Assembly: GCA_042408535.1 (NCBI GenBank)
Contig: JBHORA010000005.1
Span: 1 to 29,216, forward strand
Direction: 5' to 3'
Source of the DNA: BPIH01 sp042408535
GTDB lineage: Bacteria > Chloroflexota > Limnocylindria > Limnocylindrales > CSP1-4
Length of the DNA: 29,216 nucleotides
Shown: positions 8,534 to 14,953 of the stretch, piece by piece
Layout: each line of letters opens with the position of its first letter
Numbering within the stretch: position 1 is the first letter of the stretch
The notes under the pieces: model-generated
The model's database searches: none
The model's input: only the letters and a program-made list of their open reading frames with translations
What the model was told of the DNA's origin: nothing
Program-made: the position numbers and the translations under genes

Positions 8534-9196
8534 GTGCTCGAGTTCCTCGACCGCGCTGTCATCCCCTTCCTCGCCGGACTCTACGGCTTCGTGGGCTACG
8601 CTGGCGTCTTCGTCGCCATGGCCATCGAGTCGGCGATGATTCCCCTCCCGTCGGAACTCATCCTCCCCTTCGCCGGCTTCCTCGTCTCGGATCCCTTCCA
8701 CCTCGAGCCCCTGACCGGTGCGCCGTGGAACTTCTGGGGTGTCGTCGTCGCCGGGACCGCCGGTAACACGTTCGGCTCGGTCGTCGCCTACCTCATCGGG
8801 GTGAAGGGCGGACGACCGCTCCTCGAGCGCTACGGCCGGTATCTCCTCATTCGGCACCACGAGCTCGCCCTCGCCGACGCCTTCTTCGCCCGCTACGGCC
8901 CAGCAACGGCGTTCTTCAGTCGGCTCCTGCCCGTCGTCCGGACGTTCATCAGCCTCCCTGCCGGCGTCGCCCGGATGTCGCCGTGGCGCTTCGTCGTCTA
9001 CTCGACGGCCGGCGCCCTGCCCTGGTCGATCATCCTCACCTTCGCTGGGGTCCAGCTCGGGGAGCACTGGACGGAGATCCGCCACGCCCTCGCGCCCCTC
9101 GATTTCGCGGTCGCGGCGGCGGTCGTCATCGGGATCGCCCTCTTCGTTTGGTGGCGGCTCGGCCAGCCCGGCTGGGCTGGGCGGGCACGCTCCTAG
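8534..9196 (+). CDS. DedA family membrane protein (SNARE-associated / VTT domain)
   Basis: A 220-residue polytopic membrane protein of the DedA family, whose characterised members flip undecaprenyl phosphate or phospholipids, or maintain proton motive force. Early glutamates appear in AMAIESAMIPLPSELILP, where the E and P residues are family hallmarks. The re-entrant block reads FFSRLLPVVRTFISLPAG and is followed by MSPWRF and GALPWSIIL, all typical. A last helix ends in a basic tail. GTG 8534 is chosen because GGAGGAG stands 9 nt upstream; the frame runs further up through hutH antisense. The gene diverges from hutH over 126 bp, and a small membrane protein gene follows 50 bp downstream. Confidence 0.93.
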   Translation: MLEFLDRAVIPFLAGLYGFVGYAGVFVAMAIESAMIPLPSELILPFAGFLVSDPFHLEPLTGAPWNFWGVVVAGTAGNTFGSVVAYLIGVKGGRPLLERYGRYLLIRHHELALADAFFARYGPATAFFSRLLPVVRTFISLPAGVARMSPWRFVVYSTAGALPWSIILTFAGVQLGEHWTEIRHALAPLDFAVAAAVVIGIALFVWWRLGQPGWAGRARS

Positions 9197-9246
9197 CCGA
9201 GACGGCACGGCGCGGCACCCCTCGACCGGTTACGATCGCGTTGACG

Positions 9247-9450
9247 ATGAACGACCCCACCGACCTTCACCTCGTCACCGCCCCGGCACCCGACGCCGGT
9301 GGCGGCCACGGCGCCCACGGCGAGCGCGGGGCCGAGGAGGCCGAGGACCTCGGGCCGATCGATCCGCTGGCCTGGGGTGCCGGCGCCCTCGGGGTCGTCC
9401 TCGGCCTCGTCGTCGCCTTCTGCTTCGCCCTCGCCACGGGCGGCGTCTAG
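9247..9450 (+). CDS. Small single-helix membrane protein, 67 aa
   Basis: No family is recognised. Residues 1-45 are polar and rich in Gly, His, Asp and Glu (GGGHGAHGERGAEEAED). Residues 47-65 form one transmembrane helix (GAGALGVVLGLVVAFCFAL). The ATG at 9247 has no Shine-Dalgarno sequence; TACGAT stands 10 nt upstream, which fits a very short leader of its own. A TTG at 9241 is an alternative start. Frame and hydrophobicity make it credible as a real gene, but it could also be read through from the DedA gene 50 bp upstream. Confidence 0.55.
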   Translation: MNDPTDLHLVTAPAPDAGGGHGAHGERGAEEAEDLGPIDPLAWGAGALGVVLGLVVAFCFALATGGV

Positions 9451-9472
9451 AACGCCTGGCACGCGCCCCTAC

Positions 9473-9505
9473 GATCGCCTGGGACCGAAGGAGGGCTCAG
9501 CGATC
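9473..9505. terminator. Weak inverted repeat between convergent genes
   Basis: GATCGC (9473-9478) and GCGATC (9500-9505) form a 6-bp stem with a long loop in the gap between the 67-aa gene and fhs. It has no T tract and may be chance. Confidence 0.2.
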
Positions 9506-9513
9506 CCCCGTTG

Positions 9514-11229
9514 TCAGAAGAGCCCGACGATCTGGCCTCGCTCGTCGATGTCGATCTGCTCGCCGCCGGGGCGCGACGGCAGGCCAGGCATCGTCCGCAT
9601 CTCGCCGAGGAGCGGGGTCACGAAGCCGGCCCCGACCGCGAGACGAACGTCGCGAACGGGGACCCGGAACCCCCGGGGCCGACCGAGAAGGGTCGGGTCG
9701 TGGCTGAGCGAGTACTGCGTCTTCGCCATGCAGACCTGGAGCCGCCCGAGTCCGAGGGCTTCGGCTCGCTCGAGGGCTCGCGCCGCCGCCGGCAGGAAGT
9801 CGACGCCGGCGGCGCCGTAGATCCGGACGGCGATCGTCTCGATCTTCTCGACGAGCGGCTGCTCGTCGGGGTAGAGGAAGCGGAAGCTCGGCGCCCCTGC
9901 GCTCGCGACCTCCCAGACTGCCGCGGCGAGGTCACGGGCGCCGTCGCCGCCCCGCTCGAAGTGGTGAGCGGCGACCGCCGCTCGGGCGCCGGCGGCGAGG
10001 GCCCGCCGGCGGACGACCTCGATCTCGCTCGGCCGATCGGTCGGATAGGCGTTGATGGCGACGACGACGGGCACCCCGAAGGCGAGGACGTTCTCGATCT
10101 GGGCGTCCAGGTTCGCGCAGCCGGCCTCGACGGCGGCGGGATTCTCCTCGAGGAGGGCCGGGTCGAGGGGTCGCCCGGCGACGACCCGTCCGACGCCGGC
10201 GTGCATCTTGAGGGCCCGGATCGTCGCCACGACGACGGCCGCGTCCGGACGGAGCCCCGACTGGCGGCACTTGATGTCGAAGAACTTCTCGGCTCCCATG
10301 TCGGCCCCGAAGCCCGCCTCCGTGCAGACGATCTCGTTCGTCACGAGGGCGAGCCGGTCGGCGAGGACGGAGCTGTTCCCGTGGGCGATGTTGGCGAAGG
10401 GCCCGGCGTGGACGAAGGCAGGACCGCCTTCGAGGGTCTGGAGGAGGTTCGGCTTGATGGCGTCCTTGAGGAGGACCGTCATGGCGCCGGCGACGCGGAG
10501 GTCCTCGGCCGTGATCGGTCGACCGTCACGGCTGAAGGCGAGGACGACGCGGCCGAGGCGAGCTCGGAGGTCGGCGAGGTCCGAGGCGAGGGCGAGGATC
10601 GCCATGACCTCCGAGGCGACGGTGATCTGCCACTCCGTCTCCCGCGGCGGGCCGTTCTCCCGTCCGCCGAGGCCGATGACGGCCCGCCGAACGGCCCGAT
10701 CGCTGATGTCGACGACCCGCGGCCAGCTGATGGAATCGACGTCGATGCCGAGGGCGTTGCCGTGGTGGAGGTGGTTGTCGATGAAGGCTGCGGCGAGGTT
10801 GTGGGCGGCACCAATGGCATGGACGTCGCCGGTCAGGTGGAGGTTGAAGTCCTCCATCGGCAGGACCTGGCTGTACCCTCCGCCGGCGGCACCACCCTTG
10901 ATCCCAAAGACGGGGCCGAGGGAGGGCTGGCGGATCGTCGGCGCGGCGCGGAGGCCGAGCCGCCGGAGCCCCTGGGCGAGCCCGATCGTCGTCGTCGTCT
11001 TCCCCTCCCCGAGCGGCGTCGGCGAGATCGCCGTGACGAGGACGTACTTGCCGCGAGGTCGCTCCGCTTCGAGCCGCTCGATCGCCTCGAGGCGGACCTT
11101 CGCCTTCGTCGGGCCGTAGAGCTCGACCTCGTCGTCGCGGAGGCCGAGCTCGCGGGCGACCTCGAGGATCGGCCGCGGAGCAACGGAACGGGCGATCTCG
11201 AGGTCCGACGGGAAGGCCGGCGCGCTCAT
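9514..11229 (-). CDS. fhs: Formate-tetrahydrofolate ligase (10-formyl-THF synthetase)
   Basis: Cytoplasmic enzyme that joins formate to THF using ATP, giving 10-formyl-THF, and runs in reverse to yield ATP and formate. At 571 residues it has the normal length. The P-loop-like motif TPLGEGKTTTTIG is at about residues 71-83. Further family blocks are RQPSLGPVFGIKGGAAGGG, DFNLHLTGD, LTNEI-like VTNEIVCTEAGFGADMGAEKF, and FVTPLLGEMRTMPGLPSRP at the C terminus. Its ATG overlaps the folD stop in an ATGA, so translation is coupled to folD and it is the last gene of the fchA-folD-fhs operon. Identification is firm. Confidence 0.97.
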   Translation of the reverse strand: MSAPAFPSDLEIARSVAPRPILEVARELGLRDDEVELYGPTKAKVRLEAIERLEAERPRGKYVLVTAISPTPLGEGKTTTTIGLAQGLRRLGLRAAPTIRQPSLGPVFGIKGGAAGGGYSQVLPMEDFNLHLTGDVHAIGAAHNLAAAFIDNHLHHGNALGIDVDSISWPRVVDISDRAVRRAVIGLGGRENGPPRETEWQITVASEVMAILALASDLADLRARLGRVVLAFSRDGRPITAEDLRVAGAMTVLLKDAIKPNLLQTLEGGPAFVHAGPFANIAHGNSSVLADRLALVTNEIVCTEAGFGADMGAEKFFDIKCRQSGLRPDAAVVVATIRALKMHAGVGRVVAGRPLDPALLEENPAAVEAGCANLDAQIENVLAFGVPVVVAINAYPTDRPSEIEVVRRRALAAGARAAVAAHHFERGGDGARDLAAAVWEVASAGAPSFRFLYPDEQPLVEKIETIAVRIYGAAGVDFLPAAARALERAEALGLGRLQVCMAKTQYSLSHDPTLLGRPRGFRVPVRDVRLAVGAGFVTPLLGEMRTMPGLPSRPGGEQIDIDERGQIVGLF

Positions 11230-12293
11230 CCGGGCCCGCTCCGACCCGACGCCGGGCCGGGTCCACCGTCAGCTCGTCTGCGGGACCCGCCGACCGGTAC
11301 GAGGGTCGGCCGGCGACCGGCTGCCGCCGCGACCTGGGTCTCGGCCGCTCGGACGACGTGGGTCATGAGGAGGGCGTTCGTCACCGGACCGACGCCACCG
11401 GGGACCGGGGTGATGGCCGAGACGACGCGACTCGCCGAGGCGTAGTCGACGTCGCCGACGAGGGCATCGCCGACGACGTTGATGCCGATGTCGACGACGA
11501 CGGCACCGGGCCGGAGCATGTCGCCGGTGACGAGCCCGGGCCGCCCGACGGCGACGACGACGATCTCGGCCTCGCGGAGGTGGGCGGCGAGATCGCGGGT
11601 CCGGGAGTGGCAGATGGTGACCGTCGCGTGCTCGCGGAGCAGGAGCAGGGCGGCCGGCTTGCCGACGACGTTCGAGCGACCGACGACGACCGCCCGCCGC
11701 CCCTCGAGGGGGATCCCCGAACGCTTCAGGAGCTCGACCGCAGCGTGGGCGGTCGTTGGCAGAAAGCCTTCGTAGCCAAGGGTCAGGAGACCGGCGTTCA
11801 GGGGGTGGAGGCCGTCGACGTCCTTCGCTGGATCGAGGGTCTCGATGACCGCCGAGAGGGGAAGATGCCGTGGGAGGGGCATCTGGACGATGATCCCTGA
11901 GACGAGGGGGTCGGCGTTGAGGTCGGCGATCTCGCGGCGCAGCCGGGTGACGGAGACCCGGCCCGAGAGCTCGACGAGGCGACCCTCGATGCCGACGCTC
12001 CGGCAACTCCGGAGGATCTGGCGAAGGTAGACGGCCGACGGTGCATCGGCCCCAACCATGACGACGGCGAGGCCGGGGGCGTGTCCGTGGCGCCGCCGAA
12101 ACGCCTCGACGTCGGCCGCGACGCGGCTCCGGATCTCGGCCGCGATGGGAGCTCCGGCGAGGAGTCGTGGGCCACCCTCGGGTACCGGCGGTGAGGCGGG
12201 GTCAGGAGCCCCGACGAGGCTTCCGTCGGGCGATGTCGCCGCGCACCCGGCGAGGGACGAACCCCGGGTCCGAGCGCTCGTGGGGCGCCTCAC
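11226..12293 (-). CDS. folD: Bifunctional methylene-THF dehydrogenase / methenyl-THF cyclohydrolase family protein lacking the catalytic lysine
   Basis: FolD normally oxidises 5,10-methylene-THF to methenyl-THF with NADP+ and hydrolyses it to 10-formyl-THF. This protein keeps the fold: GIIVQMPLPRHL, KDVDGLHP, the nucleotide loop VVVGRSNVVGKPAA, and PVPGGVGPVTNALL. However, the motif S-x-x-Y-x-x-x-K reads SAVYLRQI, with Ile at residue 93 (codon 12015-12017) in place of the lysine needed for cyclohydrolase activity. It has 355 residues against a usual 285, because of a 40-residue disordered N-terminal tail and a 30-residue C-terminal tail. GTG 12293, 1 nt after the fchA stop, is the only ATG, GTG or TTG that fits. 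It is coupled on both sides to fchA and fhs. It may be a dehydrogenase only. Confidence 0.93.
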   Translation of the reverse strand: MRRPTSARTRGSSLAGCAATSPDGSLVGAPDPASPPVPEGGPRLLAGAPIAAEIRSRVAADVEAFRRRHGHAPGLAVVMVGADAPSAVYLRQILRSCRSVGIEGRLVELSGRVSVTRLRREIADLNADPLVSGIIVQMPLPRHLPLSAVIETLDPAKDVDGLHPLNAGLLTLGYEGFLPTTAHAAVELLKRSGIPLEGRRAVVVGRSNVVGKPAALLLLREHATVTICHSRTRDLAAHLREAEIVVVAVGRPGLVTGDMLRPGAVVVDIGINVVGDALVGDVDYASASRVVSAITPVPGGVGPVTNALLMTHVVRAAETQVAAAAGRRPTLVPVGGSRRRADGGPGPASGRSGPG

Positions 12294-12294
12294 G

Positions 12295-13074
12295 TCAGCT
12301 CCGTTCGACGTCCGCCGGCGGCTCCCCGATGGGGCCCAGCTGGCGCTCCCGAGCCGTGGCGGCACTCCGCGGTTCCCCAGCGGTCGCTGCAGGCCGCTGT
12401 CCGCCGCCGTCGACGATCCGACGCACCGCTTCCCCGAGGGCGTGGACCTCGGACAGGATGACGGTCGTCCGCACCCGGGCCTCCGTCTCGAAGGCTTCGT
12501 CGGCGACGAAGGGGAGGTTCGCAGCCACGTTCCGAGCCGCTCCCTCCGCGGCCGCCTCACCAAGGAGGCTGGCGACCGCCAGGTCGGAGGCGGCGTTCCG
12601 ATTGCTCCGTCCGGCGAGGGATTCCGTGAGCCGGAGAAGCTCGAGGCAAGCCCCGAGGCAATCGAGGGGCACCCCGGCGGCCTCGCGGGCCGAAGCCCGC
12701 ACGAGCTCCTCTCGTTCGGCCTTCTCGTCGGCCGTCGCCCGGGGTGCCCGGAAGGCGGCCGCGAGCCTCGCGTAGGCCGCGGCGTCGGCATCGGCGAGAT
12801 CGAGGAAACGGCCGGCCAGCTCGGCCCCCGCCCGCCCGGCGCTCCGGATCGTCGCCTCATGCTCGGCGTACGCCGGGCGGCCCTCGCTCAGGCGGGCGAC
12901 CATCGTCACGAGGGCAGCGGCCAGCGCCCCAGCCACGGCCGAGGCGCTTCCTCCTCCGGGGACCGGTTCGGCCGACGCGAGGCGATCGACGAAGGCGGCG
13001 AGGGTCAGGTCGCGGAAAGACGCCAAAGGAGTCGCCCGCTCGGCGGCGACGGCGGTCGGTTCCACGCCGGCCAT
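12295..13074 (-). CDS. fchA: Cyclodeaminase/cyclohydrolase family protein (FTCD_C type)
   Basis: A 259-residue, mostly helical cytoplasmic protein of the formiminotransferase-cyclodeaminase C-terminal family. Members either deaminate 5-formimino-THF to methenyl-THF or, as Fch of methylotrophs, hydrolyse methenyl-THF to 10-formyl-THF. The hallmark near the start reads PVPGGGSASAVAGALAAALV, and later blocks include SNRNAASDLAVA and AARNVAANLPFV. There is no N-terminal formiminotransferase domain. It leads the operon; folD begins 1 nt after its stop. ATG 13074 has no Shine-Dalgarno sequence and overlaps a TACAAT box. If that box is the -10 element, the true start is GTG 13065 on a leaderless mRNA. 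Either way the domain is intact. Which of the two reactions it performs is open; the FolD defect beside it favours cyclohydrolase. Confidence 0.92.
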   Translation of the reverse strand: MAGVEPTAVAAERATPLASFRDLTLAAFVDRLASAEPVPGGGSASAVAGALAAALVTMVARLSEGRPAYAEHEATIRSAGRAGAELAGRFLDLADADAAAYARLAAAFRAPRATADEKAEREELVRASAREAAGVPLDCLGACLELLRLTESLAGRSNRNAASDLAVASLLGEAAAEGAARNVAANLPFVADEAFETEARVRTTVILSEVHALGEAVRRIVDGGGQRPAATAGEPRSAATARERQLGPIGEPPADVERS

Positions 13075-13236
13075 TGTAGGCAGCCGGCCATGCCCGCAGA
13101 GAACCTGCCCGCTGCCGGTCGGCGCGAACCCTCCCCGGGCGACGGCGAGGCGGATCGCCGATGGACGTGACGGGGCGAGCGCGGTACCGGCGCGCCCGCC
13201 CCGCTCACCGGGCCGGCCGGGAGGAGGGGGCCGGCC

Positions 13237-13506
13237 TCACGATGGAGGAGATGCGTCGTCGACCGCCTCGAGGGTCCAGCGCCGGCTCCGATGGCCGAAC
13301 GAGATCGCCAGTCGGGCTTTCGGTGTCTCGACCTCGAAGAGGGTCCGGGGCCCGGTCTCGACCCGGTACGCCGCCGTCTCGTCCCGCACGGCAGCCACCC
13401 CGAGAACGGGCAATCGCTCGGCACCCCACTCGACGAGACGCGGCCGCCCGTCGAACCAATCGGTTCGCACGCGGAGCGGCACCGACTCCACCCGCATCAT
13501 CGCCAT
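13237..13506 (-). CDS. Small protein, 89 aa, under LexA-type control beside dinB (DUF6504-like?)
   Basis: A short soluble protein with alternating strands: FDGRPRLVEW, LPVLGVAAVRDETAAYRVET, LFEVETPKARLAISF, RRWTLEAVDD. It looks like a small beta-barrel or beta-sheet domain and faintly resembles the DUF6504-type proteins found next to Y-family polymerases; this match is from memory and tentative. ATG 13506 has AAGGAG 6 nt upstream; ATG 13500 and 13497 are alternatives. It lies downstream of dinB on the same strand but has its own promoter (13579-13607) with two GAAC-N4-GTTC operators. An SOS-induced accessory role to DNA polymerase IV is a reasonable inference. Confidence 0.75.
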   Translation of the reverse strand: MAMMRVESVPLRVRTDWFDGRPRLVEWGAERLPVLGVAAVRDETAAYRVETGPRTLFEVETPKARLAISFGHRSRRWTLEAVDDASPPS

Positions 13507-13555
13507 GTCGTGCTCCTTTCTCGGCCCTCCGCAGACGACCAGGCCGTCGAGATGT

Positions 13556-13567
13556 GAACAGGTGTTC
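13556..13567. promoter_or_regulatory. Second LexA operator (SOS box)
   Basis: GAACAGGTGTTC is a second GAAC-N4-GTTC site, 32 bp from the first (three helical turns) and just downstream of the predicted transcription start. The spacing would place two LexA dimers on the same face of the DNA. Confidence 0.7.
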
Positions 13568-13578
13568 TGCTCTTGGCC

Positions 13579-13607
13579 ATCATAATGCGAACGCCCGTTC
13601 GAGTCAA
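13579..13607 (-). promoter_or_regulatory. Promoter of the 89-aa SOS-type gene
   Basis: On the minus strand TTGACT (13602-13607) and TATGAT (13579-13584) are separated by 17 bp. Both boxes are close to consensus. The start would lie near 13572, leaving a leader of about 65 nt with a good Shine-Dalgarno sequence. A LexA-type palindrome fills the spacer. Confidence 0.8.
13588..13601. promoter_or_regulatory. LexA operator (SOS box), perfect palindrome
   Basis: CGAACGCCCGTTCG on the plus strand is a CGAAC-N4-GTTCG palindrome of the Gram-positive/actinobacterial LexA type. It sits between the -35 and -10 boxes, the same position as in the lexA promoter of this window. Confidence 0.85.
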
Positions 13608-13715
13608 GGCTTTGAGCGAGATCATGGGCGGCGGTCGTGACAGCTGTCTGGCACGGAGTGACTGGGTCTGGCGATGATGTCTGTTGCGCGCCGACGTCTG
13701 CCCCGCGGCCGAGCG

Positions 13716-14933
13716 CTATGTCTCCGGTGGGCGCGGATCGCGCTCGAAGGGCGCCGGCAGGTCCGAGTGGAGGAGCCGGGCCCGAACGATCGCCCGCCGG
13801 CCGAAGCGGCGCCGGAGCTCGTCGGCCGCCCGTGCGAGTCGGCGCCGCCGCTCGACGGCTCCGTCGAAGAGACCGAGCTGGGTCGCCGTTTCGAGGTGCT
13901 CGGCCGAGATCCCGAGGAGCCGGATCCGAACACCCCGGACCTCCGGCCGAACGAGGGCGACGGCTGCCTGCCAGATCGGCTCGGCCAGGTCGGTCGGCTC
14001 GGGAAGCCTCGTCTGCCGGGAGATCGTCTGGAACCGGGCGTCACGAATCTTGACGGCGACCGTCCCGGCCCGGAGCCCGGCAGCCCGAAGCCGGCCGGCG
14101 ACCCCCTCGGCGAGAGCGAGAAGCGTCGCCTCGATGACCTCCGGGTCGGCGCTGTCGACGTCGAAGGTGTGCTCGTGGCCGATCGACTTCGGCGGTCGCC
14201 GACCGACGACGGGATCCTCGTCGAGCCCGAGCGCCCGCTGCCGGAGGATCGGGCCGTAGCGACCGAGACGACGTTCGAGGAGGGCGTCCGGGAGGGCAGC
14301 GAGATCGCCGATCGTCCGCACCCCGAACTCGTGGAGGACGGCGGCCGTCCGGGGCCCGACCCCCCACAAGCGTTCGATCGGCAGCGGGGCGAGGAACGCC
14401 GCTTCCTCGCCCGGCGGGACGACGACGAGCCCGTCCGGCTTTCGGAGGTCCGAGGCGACCTTGGCAACGAGCTTCGAGGTCGCCACGCCGACGGAGGCGG
14501 TGAGCTCGGTCTCGGAACGGATGGCGGCCTTGATCTGGCGAGCGATGAGCTCCCCCGACCCGAAGAGCGACCGCGAACCGGTGACGTCGAGGAAGGCTTC
14601 GTCGATGGAGATCGGCTCGACGAGGGGCGTGAAGCGACGGAGGATGCCCATGACCTGACGGCTGACCTCCGCGTAGCGGGCGCCCCGAACCGGCAGGAAA
14701 ACGCCGTCGGGGCAGAGGGCAGCGGCCGTCCGGAGGGGCATCGCCGAGCGAACGCCGAAGGCCCGGGCCTCGTAGCTCGCTGCCGAGACGACGCCTCGAT
14801 CGGTGGCTCCGCCCCCGACGATGACCGGCCGACCACGAAGCTCGGGGTGATCGCGCTGTTCGACCGCGGCGAAGAAGGCGTCGAGATCGACGTGGAGGAT
14901 CGTTCGGCTGGAGGCCCGCCTTGCCTCGCTCAC
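13716..14933 (-). CDS. dinB: DNA polymerase IV (Y family)
   Basis: Error-prone translesion polymerase of 405 residues. The palm motif HVDLDAFFAAVEQ near the N terminus and SIDEAFLDVTGS carry the catalytic acidic residues. The fingers block reads SAASYEARAFGVRSAMP. A helix-hairpin-helix follows (LWGVGPRTAAVLHEFGVRTIGDL) and then the little-finger domain. QLGLF at about residues 352-356 matches the beta-clamp binding motif, so it should be recruited to the sliding clamp. GTG 14933 is chosen from the start of the family domain. It lacks a Shine-Dalgarno sequence and has a GATGAT box 6 nt upstream, in a 20-bp divergent gap shared with the membrane protein gene. No LexA box is visible before dinB itself; two lie downstream, before the 89-aa gene. 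Confidence 0.95.
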   Translation of the reverse strand: MSEARRASSRTILHVDLDAFFAAVEQRDHPELRGRPVIVGGGATDRGVVSAASYEARAFGVRSAMPLRTAAALCPDGVFLPVRGARYAEVSRQVMGILRRFTPLVEPISIDEAFLDVTGSRSLFGSGELIARQIKAAIRSETELTASVGVATSKLVAKVASDLRKPDGLVVVPPGEEAAFLAPLPIERLWGVGPRTAAVLHEFGVRTIGDLAALPDALLERRLGRYGPILRQRALGLDEDPVVGRRPPKSIGHEHTFDVDSADPEVIEATLLALAEGVAGRLRAAGLRAGTVAVKIRDARFQTISRQTRLPEPTDLAEPIWQAAVALVRPEVRGVRIRLLGISAEHLETATQLGLFDGAVERRRRLARAADELRRRFGRRAIVRARLLHSDLPAPFERDPRPPET

Positions 14934-14938
14934 GCGGC

Positions 14939-14945
14939 TATCATC
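14939..14945. promoter_or_regulatory. Overlapping divergent -10-like boxes in a 20-bp gap
   Basis: TATCAT on the plus strand (14939-14944) stands 9 nt before GTG 14954, and GATGAT on the minus strand (14940-14945) stands 6 nt before GTG 14933. With only 20 bp between the two genes, both transcripts would be leaderless or nearly so. The -35 boxes are weak and would lie inside the opposite gene. Confidence 0.4.
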
Positions 14946-14953
14946 GCCCGGCC

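Noticed and set aside
9511..11445. 644-codon plus-strand open frame opposite fhs
   Set aside because: Antisense shadow of a firmly identified gene, with a highly acidic low-complexity translation.
12229..12260. FolD as a lipoprotein because of SLAGC
   Set aside because: There is no hydrophobic stretch before the cysteine, and FolD is a cytoplasmic enzyme.
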